Below, one piece after another: positions 51,198 through 63,584 of a DNA stretch of 64,000 bases (the first letter of the stretch is position 1; every line of letters begins with the position of its first letter). Source of the DNA: Rhynchonema sp. JSB1_4 (taxonomy: Eukaryota; Nematoda; Chromadorea; Monhysterida; Xyalidae). The translations under genes and the position numbers were made by a program. Under the pieces are notes generated by a model, which saw only the letters and a list, made by a program, of their open reading frames with translations, had not been told where the DNA came from and did not search any database. The DNA lies in the NCBI GenBank assembly GCA_030248065.1, contig JASAMV010002806.1, positions 19,487 through 83,486 of the forward strand, in the 5' to 3' direction.

Positions 51198-51575
51198 CTG
51201 CACCAACCCCGAAGGGGGCATGGGGCTGGCTAGGTTCTTTGCACAAACCCCAAATGGTACCCTGGACCACGATATTTGGCTTTTTATGGGTAAGAAATGA
51301 GTGTTTTTTACCTCAAATACCTAAAAAATTATGCAATCCGCGCAAAAACATTCATATAATGGTAATATTTCGGTCAAAATAACTATAAAGAACCACTTGC
51401 CCTACGCTGCAGCAAAATTACGTGTAAAACACACTTTTTTTCACCTGCACCAGGGGTAGGTGCCCTGCCACCACTCCACGTTTACCCTAAAATAATTGTC
51501 AATACTCTCAAACGGTCTGAGTTAAGTGCAACAAATACTCCCTACGGGTGAATGTATCAATATTTGGCAGGTTTG
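51198..51575. other. no gene recognised
   Basis: AT-rich unique sequence with no protein-like frame or inverted ends. Confidence 0.35.
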
Positions 51576-52020
51576 ATTCTACCTGAGGAAAGTTTCCCAT
51601 CGGTAGCGGCCAACAAACACGGGATTGACGCAGAAAAATACTCTATATACGAGCTATATTTAGAAAAGTATGCAATATTTGACAGTTTTGATTTGAGGAA
51701 AGTTTGATGTTTGATTTGCATATTTGTAGACACATTTGATGCTTGATTCACCAAGTTTGATGTTTGATTTGACAAGTTTGATGTTTGATTCGACAAGTTT
51801 GATGTTTGATTTGACAAGTTTGATGTTTGACACATTTGATTTTTGATGTTTGAAGACAAGTTTGATATTTGACATGTTTGATGTTTGACATGTTTGAGTC
51901 ATTTGACACACGTAAAAGATAGGCAAAAAGAGTCATTTGAAAAAAATCAAACATTGCTATGCTTATACACTACTGTCAAACTTGGAAATCAAACATTGCT
52001 CCAAAATCAAACATTGCTTG
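51576..52020. repeat. inverted copy of the 21-bp minisatellite block
   Basis: TTTGATGTTTGATTTGACAAG units match the complement of 41960-42240. The flank (cggtagcggcc...gggattgacgcag) also matches in inverted order. The number and phase of units differ. Confidence 0.8.
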
Positions 52021-52503
52021 AATCGCTGTGTGGACACCAATTTGGCAAATGCGCTACGTAAAACATTGCGTACATTCATCGTAACGCTTGTCGATCCACT
52101 GCTTGTTGTTATATTTCTGGAATCCCATGAACAACTAACATATCAAGCGGAGTACATCTTTGCGGTACTGATAATTCTTTGAAATATTAAAAAACCGGGC
52201 ACTTTGAGCATGCAAGATAATTACAGGGTGATACAAGAGCGGACAAAGCCTATCGATTAAACTCTACCTTTCCTAAACGGACAAATGAAACGTTCTATTT
52301 GCTCATCACTGCGTTTCGCGCCACACCAAACAAGCTGCTCGCCGAACACATTTTGTCATGCACACAAGAAGGAATCACACTTACGGGACTGCAATTGTCC
52401 GAAAATTGCCCAAGTGGCAGCAAGTGAAAGCAAGGTCAGGTGAGGATTAAATTACAGCCGCTGCCCTTCAGATTTGGGAACTATACAGGTGCACCCCAAA
52501 CTT

Positions 52504-53077
52504 ATGACCAAACATTCGCATTTTGCCAATCCCCAAGTCGGTGCTATGCAAAACGAACACTGCTGTGAAACAATTTCAAGTCCTATTCGTGCGTTGTTGG
52601 TTCCAAAAGCTCTCATCAACGAAACTCCCACGTGGCCGGAAGCTGACTTGTCTGTGTATCAGCTGTCCAAAGACCAATCTTCGGGCAACTCTCTGCAGTT
52701 TCAACAAGAATACACATTCCACAAAGTGTTGACTCACGGATTTCATTGTTTTGCGCCCACGGAGCGTGACTACTGGCTCTTGGTCACAGAGCATCAGGCC
52801 ATCCTTCGTCGCCCGTTCGATCTCAGTGGGGCTTACGTTGATCGGTGGGTTGAACTACCGTATTAAAAGATCTTGGTCCTTGCATGAAGAAAAATCGTCT
52901 GGTATACGAAGAAAAATGGTCCTTCTGGAACATAATAAAAAAGATTTCAGCGTTCTCGAGTTGACTGCCGACGATTTCCCTGTGCGCGTTTATTGCTATC
53001 TGCTTCGAAACGCCAACTCGCTGGTCTATCCGTGGCTCAGCAGAGAGATCTGTCTCGAAGACCTGCCGCAGTATTGA
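52504..53077 (+). CDS. two-exon gene of unknown function
   Basis: Exon 1 (52504-52844) and exon 2 (52951-53077) join across a 106-bp GT-AG intron with matching phase (155 aa plus stop). The exon frame is also open upstream to an AG at 52488, so a further 5' exon may exist; the ATG at 52504 is the first in frame. The protein is soluble-looking, with a conserved-looking core (ERDYWLLVTEHQAIL) and a C-terminal Leu/Tyr-rich segment ending LEDLPQY. An AATAAA (about 53132) follows 55 bp after the stop, a fitting poly(A) signal. I do not recognise the family. The splice phase, composition and poly(A) signal make it one of the better host-gene candidates here. Confidence 0.6.
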
Positions 53078-53129
53078 ATGACAAGCACCCCTCAAACATA
53101 CCTGCCGCGAATCGTGCAACAACTTATTG

Positions 53130-53138
53130 GCAATAAAC
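53130..53138 (+). terminator. poly(A) signal of the 52504 gene
   Basis: caataaaca lies 55 bp downstream of the stop codon, the usual distance for cleavage and polyadenylation. Confidence 0.45.
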
Positions 53139-53139
53139 A

Positions 53140-54272
<1,133 letters not shown>

Positions 54273-55380
54273 CACTTCATTTCGTTTCAGACACGAAAAG
54301 GGTAAGCATCAGCAACCGCTCGAGGCGTGACAGTAACGATGAATACCTCGGGTTTTACAATTTAGCCGGCACCAATTACATAAAGAGTTGGAGTACATTT
54401 GCATGAATATAATAATTCAATATTATAATAATGACAACGTTACACAACTGACACACACAAAAATGTTTACGCGTTACACCACAACACGATCTGAACATTA
54501 TGCAATTTCGACTTTTCTTTCACATACAGTACACCTTCATTGTTGGACACCCATTTACAAAATTTAGAAAATTTGGACATAACAACATCAGCAGGCAAAC
54601 AGTTGTACACATTAACATCAATACAAGAGGTGAAGAGGACACGACAGAATATTTGCATCTGGGTACCGTAACAGCACGGGAATGATTGGAACGAGAACTT
54701 TTGCGATTTGACACAGTAGTTTTCAGCACAATAAAGCCAACATGAAAAAGATGGAAACCACAGACATACATGTGCATCAATTTCATACGCCTAGAGAAAA
54801 CAATTGAGCTGATAGCACGAACACCAAACAAATCAAGCAGGGCAGTATAATCAACATCACGATTCCAATTTCCGAGAAACAGACGAATACAATGCTTTTG
54901 AGTTCGCTCAAACAAGTCACGATCACGATTATGGGTGGGATATACGGCTTCAATGGCATACAAGAGAACAGATTGCAACAATGTAACATAGAAGTATCGA
55001 CGAACATTCAATGAAACATCACGAAGCAACACACGATTCAAATATCCAGCATTACGTTTCACTCGAGCGCAAGTAATAGTAGCGTGATCAGACATATCAA
55101 ATTTGGAATCAATATCAGCAAAAGATATTTATGAGATTGCACAACAGTGACAGGCTCGGCATTGACAGTAATAGTGGGATCAGTCAGAAGTGGACTCGAC
55201 TGAGTGAAATGATGGATTTTGGTTTTGTTGGGGTTGATTGTGAGTAGTTTTGATGAGAAATGCTCGGTGATTGAGTTCACGTCTGCCTGCAAGGGAGCAC
55301 AGCATTGGTCGGTACGCATGACATGAATCAAAACAAGATCATCGGCAAACAATACAATTTCAGTGCAATCACAGAACTTG
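54273..55380 (-). mobile_element. LINE copy 4, RT C-terminal half
   Basis: This is the only copy retaining the RT catalytic motif: CTEIVLFADDLVLIH, with FADD encoded at 55338-55349. Downstream come the thumb (NPNKTKIHHF), the shared frameshift after SHKYL, and the frame from SDHATITC. It is 5'-truncated at about 55380, where it joins a duplicate of the 41390 segment. The frameshift makes it inactive. Confidence 0.8.
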
Positions 55381-55735
55381 CCTATGCTTTGTCTGTGTGC
55401 ACACAGCCGGCACGCGCGTTTGGCTACGGCATACCGCGAAAAACAAACGATGCACATATACAACGGAGCAGAGCTTGTGCACACATATGTTTAAAGCAGG
55501 CGAACTTGCCAAAACAAGTCACTAGCTACATGAGTTTGTAAACGGCCGCCATAACATCGAACCGGACGCACATTTATGTCCACACCAGGCCGTGACTGAG
55601 TAACCAAGTGATTCAGTGCGTCCGTCAGTTCAGATTCCAAATCTTCCACTGACCCACATGTGCAATCTTACAATTGAAAAAAAACAGACTGACCGGGCGG
55701 AGCTTAACTCGTCTACGGTTCATACGAAGCCGTCA
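55381..55735 (-). repeat. duplicate of the 41390-41905 segment, deleted inside
   Basis: It matches 41390-41680 and 41865-41905. The part encoding the N-terminal half of the 117-aa frame is missing, so any gene is broken here. Confidence 0.75.
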
Positions 55736-55831
55736 GCGTCGTTAGATGAAGAATCAGATCATTTTTCCTGAATGGTTGGGAATCACTTTGATCGAATAGT
55801 TGATATTGGACGTATAATTTCGATAGGAGCT

Positions 55832-56438
55832 CTAACTTGGATTTCTGGGATTTTCAACTACGCAGGAAAGAGTACCAGCAGCCATTTGCCCTCTAGCAAC
55901 ACGGAATGCCGCACCTAACTGCGGTGCTGCTGCCCCCCAATCCATAGTTGTATTCAGGATCTGATCAGCAGGAGAATCAGGAATAGTTTGATTATTGGTG
56001 TGTGTGTTTGTTGCACTAGCCGCAGCGAGAGGTGACGTGGAAGTGGATACTACTTGTGTTTTTGATTTTGTTTTGGAGGATGTTTGAGGCTCTGGGTCAC
56101 TATCGGTATGTGAATCTCTGTGAAATCCGGCGTCTGTCGTTAAGTGACGGAGTTGATAACGGAGTTCCCTATTCTCTTTAGTCCGGGCGGTCAATTCGTC
56201 ATAAGCCTTTTTTAATTGGTGATTCAAGCTACGGAGCTCTTCGCGCTGCGTGGACATACGCTGGAGGCGTGCAATGCCTACATCGATACGAGCCTTGCTG
56301 GATTTGTAAAGGAAAATATGAAAACGGATGATATTAGGAGGATACAAGGATTACTTACCAAGGGATCGATAGTCCAGGCAAATCGATGGGCTGGCGGATC
56401 GATCGTTATTCGTTCGAGCACGAAAACTTGGGCTGACT
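55832..56438 (-). CDS. coiled-coil protein, exon(s) in the left palindrome arm
   Basis: A minus-strand exon up to about 56297 encodes a leucine-heptad coiled coil (REELRSLNHQLKKAYDEL and NRELRYQLRHL), then a Ser/Thr/Asn-rich tail, to a stop at 55832. A GTAAGT donor at 56358 and an AG near 56298 define a 61-bp intron; the exact acceptor is uncertain (CAG or CAAG, the latter restoring phase). The upstream exon meets the miniature LTR element at 56439. A nearly identical copy lies in the right arm. A bZIP-like factor is possible, but no clear basic region precedes the zipper. Confidence 0.4.
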
Positions 56439-56443
56439 GTTGT

Positions 56444-57533
56444 TGTAGCGGATGAGATCCACTAACAGTAACAACCAGGCAGTCATGTGATGTTTGGACT
56501 TGCGTTGCATGTTAGATTGGAATGTGTGTGCGCACTGCTAACCCAGCTTATATTGTGTAATCTTTCATGTACTAGTCAGTTGTGTCAGTTTGCTTTCTCC
56601 GTAACATCAAGAGTAAACGTAATAGAGCTACGAACGGTTGATGCTCATCTTCGCATTTTCGACATGGCATCCTAGGCAACCGTCGATTCCGCGACCATCG
56701 AATTGGACAGAACTCCATCCGGACACTCGAAACGCGGACTCAGGCATCATCGTTCGAAGGGGACGAAGTCTGCTGAACAACTCCTGAAGGCCCGATCAAC
56801 CTTCAGTACAACTCTTCACCACCGGTCACTGCTCGGACAACAATCACTCTCGAACACTCGGCAACCTTTCGCAATAGACTCAGTCGCACAAACGAAGATC
56901 AACGAACACACTCGACGCCACCCACCAGCCTCGGCGTGGCACTTCGCCACATCATTTCCTTTCGTTCTGCTCTGCAACGGGTGCAGCAGAACTTCGGTCA
57001 ATCTCAAATCGCCGCACGCTGTCGTCTGTGAGCGGTCACAACGATGGTTCGGAGGACAACTGCTGCATCGATGAACGAACCTGTTGATTCTCAAGGCGAA
57101 GCCGTTTTGCCCTTTGTCGGAATAGGGGCACGGCCCGGCGGACACTAGCTGGTTGGGACAATAGTGATTCGCGGAAATATTGAGCTTTTGAAATAACAAA
57201 CTTGATTATCACTGTTATATTGAGCATGTGTTTCATATTGAGTTCACATCATTTGTGCTTTCGATGTGGTCTGCCCACACGGGTGAGGCATGATACTTTA
57301 TTCGGGCGGAGGTGTAGCGGATGAGATCCACTAACAGTAACAACCAGGCAGTCATGTGATGTTTTGACTTGCGTTGCATGTTAGATTGGAATGTGTGTGC
57401 GCACTGCTAACCCAGCTTATATTGTGTAATCTTTCATGTACTAGTCAGTTGTGTCAGTTTGCTTTCTCCGTAACATCAAGAGTAAACGTAATAGAGCTAC
57501 GAACGGTTGATGCTCATGTTCGCATTTTCGACA
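56444..57533 (+). mobile_element. miniature LTR retrotransposon in the left arm (1090 bp)
   Basis: LTRs at 56444-56664 and 57313-57533 (221 bp, TGTAGCGG...TTCGACA). The 5-bp duplication GTTGT lies at 56439-56443 and 57534-57538. A primer-binding site (TGGCATCCTAGGC) follows the left LTR directly, and a purine tract (ttcgggcggagg) precedes the right one. The interior has no gag or pol. Confidence 0.88.
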
Positions 57534-57639
57534 GTTGTCTTGGTTGCACGTGGGTCCGAAACGATAGGTTAAAAATAATTGGTGAAGAGCGCAATGCTGC
57601 AAAGTCGACAGAAATGCACCTAGATGCACCTATATTTTA

Positions 57640-57835
57640 CACACGCGCACAGAATCTAGGTGCGTTTAGGCGTCGCTGCTTGTAGATTCAGAAATTAGAT
57701 GCGTTTAGGCGGTTTTGCCGCGTGCGCTCAGAATCTAGGTGCATTTAGGCAGTTTGGCAGCGCGCCATTGAAATCTAGATGCGTTTAGGCAATTTGGCTG
57801 CCCGCGCCTAAAATCTAGGTTCTGCTGCGCATACA
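57640..57835. repeat. short tandem repeat, about 50-bp units
   Basis: Four imperfect units contain AATCTAGGTGCGTTTAGGC. They are mirrored in the right arm at about 62190-62385. Confidence 0.7.
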
Positions 57836-58589
57836 TGTCCCGCGCGCTTGATAGGATATAATTTGTCCTTGGTGTGGTGTGTTGGAGCGAATAAGGTTAT
57901 TTTGACACAACTGGTCACGTTCTAGATAACCGCAGTGCTCTAAGTATTTGTGTTTTTACTGGTTTGGTTTATTTTGTGAGCAAAAGTTAAGAGAAATAAA
58001 GTTTATATTATTGTGCTATATTATTGTGCTATGTGCTGACGAGCGGGGGGCACAACGTCACGCAGATGGTCTCGAATACCCAGCGAAACCAAGGCGTAGA
58101 CAGGACTCCAAATTAATTTTTTTAAATAATTTGCTAAATGCAACAGTCACACAATGCTCTCGCATCTTTTTATACAACAGACTCATGCAACCGTGGAAGA
58201 AAATCCCAGCAATAGTTAACACTGATGTGGATGAGAAATATAAACTTAAACTAGACTATAAACCGTCAGAGAAATACTCTTGCAACATTGTGCAAGGGGT
58301 TAGATTCAAACCAGAGACGGCCAGAAATGCTGTGGGCCCGCAAAAAAGCGACCACCAAGGTACCTACTGATGGTTTGAGCCAGCAGTTTTATAATCGCTG
58401 TCTCCGCACGAGCTTGCATGAATTTATTGGCACGAAAGCACACATTGATGCGCCAGACCTTTTGCCACTATAAAACAGGTGCAAATATAAAATGCAACCA
58501 CAAAATAACTTAGAAACACGAGCAAAAGACATGAAAAGTAAAGTAATGCATCACCAACCGAAACAGACACGTGTAAGCAAACAACAAGT

Positions 58590-59300
58590 TCGTGCACCAA
58601 AAAATGTGTTCGGTTTGTTTCTGAAGCGATCTGGTGCCCCATATAGTCCAAATCACCACTTTAGGTACCGTACCACCTATGTACATTACATAACCAAGCG
58701 AAACAGATCCGCATAAGCGAACAACAAGCTCGTGCACCCAAAAAGGTGATGTTCTGTTGGTGCCCCATACAGTCCAAATCACCACTTTAGATACCGTACC
58801 ACCTACATACATGACTAAGCCAAGCAGATCCGAATAAGCAAGCAACAAGCTCGTGCACCCAAAAAGGTGGTTTTCGGTTGGTGCCCCATACAGTCCAAAT
58901 CACCACTTTAGATACCGTACCACCTACATACATGACTAAGCCAAGCAGATCCGAATAAGCAAGCAACAAGCTCGTGCACCCAAAAAGGTGGTTTTCGGTT
59001 GGTGCCCCATACAGTCCAAATCACCACTTTAGATACTGTACCACCTATGTACATACATGACCAACCCAAGCAGATCCGCATAAGCAAGCAACAAGCTCGT
59101 GCACCCAAAAAGGTGGTGTTCGGTTGGTGCCCCATACAGTCCAAATCACCACTTTAGATACCGTACCACCTATGTACATACATGACCAAGCCAAACAGAT
59201 CCGCATAAGCAAGCAACAAGCTCGTGCACCCAAAAAGGTGGTGTTCGGTTGGTGCCCCCTACAGTCCAAATCACCACTTTAGATACCGTACCACCTATAT
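58590..59300. repeat. tandem repeat, 121-125-bp units (about five)
   Basis: Units contain ctcgtgcacccaaaaaggtgg and ccaaatcaccactttagata. They straddle the inner end of the left arm. The right arm's inner end has only about two units, inverted. Confidence 0.85.
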
Positions 59301-59303
59301 GAC

Positions 59304-59479
59304 TGTCGACTTGCGACCACCAAACAATGTTCCTGAGATGACTCGAACCTCCGACCTCCCAACCGGTCAGGCGCTCTATCCAACTGAGCTACAGGAACGA
59401 GCTCAGTGGCCGCACTAACCACATCATAAACCGAACGATACACAGCGCGCACACACAATTCTCTCCTCGTATAACGTCA
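59304..59479 (-). repeat. LTR-like repeat bearing a tRNA-like sequence, copy 2
   Basis: The minus-strand tRNA-like sequence 59398-59329 (70 nt) has a perfect A box (TAGCTCAGTTGG), a D stem GCTC/GAGC, paired acceptor arms GTTCCTG/CAGGAAC, and a B box with one change (GGTTCGAGTCA). The anticodon region is about three bases short and does not fold. The surrounding repeat matches 43438-43610. Confidence 0.58.
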
Positions 59480-59606
59480 GTCTCTCTCTGCTCTGCTGTG
59501 AATTTTTCACCTCTCTGCTGCTCAAAAATACGTCCACTTGTTCAGTCTCTCTCTGCTCTGCTGTGAATTTTTCACCTCTCTGCTGCTCAAAAATACGTCC
59601 ACTTGT
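59477..59606. repeat. 65-bp direct duplication
   Basis: Two consecutive copies of tcagtctctctctgctctgc...cacttgt. Confidence 0.9.
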
Positions 59607-59762
59607 TCCGACATGTACGTTGATCAATATTTCGCATTGTTTGATTGAAGTTACATCAATCTGAAGCTGAAATTCTGCTTATTCTTTTCACAAATCGCCA
59701 TCAAAATTCATTCAATCAACGCGTCAAAACCTCAAAAATTCAATTTCGACTTTCGACGCTGG

Positions 59763-61192
59763 TTGGCGAGCACCATCTGTGTCAACCAACAGTCACTGAT
59801 TCCGGTGCCGAACAACACAGTGATCAACAGGAGAACCGAGCACAAGTGTGAACAGTGTGGTGCGAGAGGGACATTTTACTTTACACTCCTGGTCTTGCCT
59901 TGCCTGCTTTGTTTTGTGCTGTGCAGTGTTTTTCCTGCCTGCCTGCACGTGTACCTGCATCGACACGTACCATACCTACATAGTGGGGTTATAGGCACTG
60001 TCTCAACTCCCATATCCACAATGTACGCACAGATTGGGTTCACCAACTACCCATTGGTATACACGCCGTTCGGGCTATACGCCCTGGTGCCCATGTATGG
60101 CAGATTACCCGTATCAAACACTCAAATATCTCAGTATCGACCGATGCCGACGACAACAACCGGTGTGTCAATGCCGATCACGTATTGCGCTACTGATCAA
60201 AACAATCGTTCAATCGAACAAACATGGTCATGTGATGTTGTCACCCAACCAAATAATCAAAATGACATGAATCAAAACGGAGACGGTAAGTGGTCTGTTC
60301 ATTACAAAAATGGCAGCAATAGGCATAAGAATAGACATGGCAGAAATGTGACTCACAAAGCTTGTGTTGAACGCAGAATGACCAAAACACGTCGTAAACG
60401 CGACCAAACGTCGGTCAAGTCACAAAATGGCAAATCTGCCAAAGGAACTGATGTTTCAGACGGTTTGCTTAGCACACTGGTGCGGCCTGTCGAAAAATCG
60501 ATGTGTTCAAATTTGAAATCAAATGAAACAGCTCAAAATGCTGCCAATAGTGATAAAAACTCTGACGGTTTGCTTAGCACACTGGTGCGGCCCGTAGAAA
60601 AGCATCTGCACTCAAAACTGATGTCAAATGACGATGCTATTGATGATACCACACATTGTGATAAAGTGTCGGGTGGATTTGCAAGCACACTGGTGCTACC
60701 CACCAGAGAGCAACTGTGCTCCAAGCTCACTGGAGGTGGTGTGAATTTAAGACAAACGGCAATTGTGCCGCGCACACTGGTGCGATCCGCAGTTGGAAGC
60801 CGTGAATCTGTGAATCCCAATGACCCTGTACCGAATTATCGTGCATCTGTGAATGCCAATGACACTGTACCGAATTATCGTGCATCTGTGAATGCCAATA
60901 ACACTGTGCCGAACTATCGTGCATCTGTGAATGCCAATGAAACTGTATCGAATTATCGTGCATCTGTGAATGCCAATGACACTGTGTACCGAATTGTCGT
61001 GCATCTGTGAATGAAAATATTACTGTGCCGAATTATCGTGCATCTGTGAATGCCAATGACACTGTACCGAATTATCGTGCATCTGTGAATGCCAATAACA
61101 CTGTGCCGAACTATCGTGCATCTGTGAATGCCAATGAAACTGTATCGAATTATCGTGCATCTGTGAATGCCAATGACACTGTGTCACAATGA
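59763..61192 (+). CDS. repeat-rich protein in the palindrome spacer, frameshifted near the 3' end
   Basis: The frame is open from before 59763 to a stop at 61008-61010. The first in-frame ATG is at 60021, but a Cys motif and a strongly hydrophobic stretch (LLVLPCLLCFVLCSVFPA) upstream suggest a 5' exon with a signal or anchor segment. The middle has basic stretches (RRMTKTRRKRD) and three copies of a block starting DGLLSTLVRPVEK. The end consists of 39-bp repeats encoding SVNANDTVPNYRA-type units. Five units are followed by a small insertion that shifts the frame and truncates it. A second set of five units continues in another frame to 61192. The two sets repeat the same order of variants, so the array was duplicated as a block. 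The function is unknown. Confidence 0.45.
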
Positions 61193-62490
61193 TACTGCTA
61201 ATGACACAATATGTATGTAGGTGGTACGGTACCTAAAGTGGTGATTTGGACTATATGGGGCACCAGCAGAACATCAACTTTGTGGGTTCACGAGCTTGTT
61301 GTTCGCTTATGCGGATCTGTTTCGCTTGGTTATGTAATATACATAGGTGGTACGGTACCTAAAGTGGTGATTTGGACTATATGGGGCACCAGATCGCTTC
61401 AGAAACAAACCGAACACATTTTTTGGTGCACGAACTTGTTGTTTGCTTACACGTGTCTGTTTCGGTTGGTGATGCATTACTTTACTTTTCATGTCTTTTG
61501 CTCGTGTTTCTAAGTTATTTTGTGGTTGCATTTTATATTTGCACCTGTTTTATAGTGGCAAAAGGTCTGGCGCATCAATGTGTGCTTTCGTGCCAATAAA
61601 TTCATGCAAGCTCGTGCGGAGACAGCGATTATAAAACTGCTGGCTCAAACCATCAGTAGGTACCTTGGTGGTCGCTTTTTTGCGGGCCCACAGCATTTCT
61701 GGCCGTCTCTGGTTTGAATCTAACCCCTTGCACAATGTTGCAAGAGTATTTTCTCTGACGGTTTATAGTCTAGTTTAAGTTTATATTTCTCATCCACATC
61801 AGTGTTAACTATTGCTGGGATTTTCTTCCACGGTTGCATGAGTCTGTTGTATAAAAAGATGCGAGAGCATTGTGTGACTGTTGCATTTAGCAAATTATTT
61901 AAAAAAATTAATTTGGAGTCCTGTCTACGCCTTGGTTTCGCTGGGTATTCGAGACCATCTGCGTGACGTTGTGCCCCCCGCTCGTCAGCACATAGCACAA
62001 TAATATAGCACAATAATATAAACTTTATTTCTCTTAACTTTTGCTCACAAAATAAACCAAACCAGTAAAAACACAAATACTTAGAGCACTGCGGTTATCT
62101 AGAACGTGACCAGTTGTGTCAAAATAACCTTATTCGCTCCAACACACCACACCAAGGACAAATTATATCCTATCAAGCGCGCGGGACATGTATGCGCAGC
62201 AGAACCTAGATTTTAGGCGCGGGCAGCCAAATTGCCTAAACGCATCTAGATTTCAATGGCGCGCTGCCAAACTGCCTAAATGCACCTAGATTCTGAGCGC
62301 ACGCGGCAAAACCGCCTAAACGCATCTAATTTCTGAATCTACAAGCAGCGACGCCTAAACGCACCTAGATTCTGTGCGCGTGTGTAAAATATAGGTGCAT
62401 CTAGGTGCATTTCTGTCGACTTTGCAGCATTGCGCTCTTCACCAATTATTTTTAACCTATCGTTTCGGACCCACGTGCAACCAAGACAAC

Positions 62491-63579
62491 TGTCGAAAAT
62501 GCGAACATGAGCATCAACCGTTCGTAGCTCTATTACGTTTACTCTTGATGTTACGGAGAAAGCAAACTGACACAACTGACTAGTACATGAAAGATTACAC
62601 AATATAAGCTGGGTTAGCAGTGCGCACACCATTCCAATCTAACATGCAACGCAAGTCAAAACATCACATGACTGCCTGGTTGTTACTGTTAGTGGATCTC
62701 ATCCGCTACACCTCCGCCCGAATAAAGTATCATGCCTCACCCGTGTGGGCAGACCACATCGAAAGCACAAATGATGTGAACTCAATATGAAACACATGCT
62801 CAATATAACAGTGATAATCAAGTTTGTTATTTCAAAAGCTCAATATTTCCGCGAATCACTATTGTCCCAACCAGCTAGTGTCCGCCGGGCCGTGCCCCTA
62901 TTCCGACAAAGGGCAAAACGGCTTCGCCTTGAGAATCAACAGGTTCGTTCATCGATGCAGCAGTTGTCCTCCGAACCATCGTTGTGACCGCTCACAGACG
63001 ACAGCGTGCGGCGATTTGAGATTGACCGAAGTTCTGCTGCACCCGTTGCAGAGCAGAACGAAAGGAAATGATGTGGCGAAGTGCCACGCCGAGGCTGGTG
63101 GGTGGCGTCGAGTGTGTTCGTTGATCTTCGTTTGTGCGACTGAGTCTATTGCGAAAGGTTGCCGAGTGTTCGAGAGTGATTGTTGTCCGAGCAGTGACCG
63201 GTGGTGAAGAGTTGTACTGAAGGTTGATCGGGCCTTCAGGAGTTGTTCAGCAGACTTCGTCCCCTTCGAACGATGATGCCTGAGTCCGCGTTTCGAGTGT
63301 CCGGATGGAGTTCTGTCCAATTCGATGGTCGCGGAATCGACGGTTGCCTAGGATGCCATGTCGAAAATGCGAAGATGAGCATCAACCGTTCGTAGCTCTA
63401 TTACGTTTACTCTTGATGTTACGGAGAAAGCAAACTGACACAACTGACTAGTACATGAAAGATTACACAATATAAGCTGGGTTAGCAGTGCGCACACACA
63501 TTCCAATCTAACATGCAACGCAAGTCCAAACATCACATGACTGCCTGGTTGTTACTGTTAGTGATACTCATCCGCTACA
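62491..63579 (-). mobile_element. miniature LTR retrotransposon in the right arm
   Basis: Mirror copy of 56444-57533 with the same duplication (ACAAC at 62486-62490 and 63580-63584). It was therefore inserted before the palindrome formed, or was copied with it. Confidence 0.88.
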
Positions 63580-63584
63580 ACAAC

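Larger units (their letters stand above)
56024..58815. repeat. left arm of a large inverted repeat
   Basis: It matches the reverse complement of 61209-64000 almost throughout, with scattered single-base differences and small indels (centre near 60012). The outer end is not visible because the right arm runs off the window. Confidence 0.9.

Noticed and set aside
52849..52873. 25-bp intron in the 52504 gene
   Set aside because: Too short for splicing. The 106-bp intron using the donor at 52845 and the AG at 52949-52950 keeps the frame.
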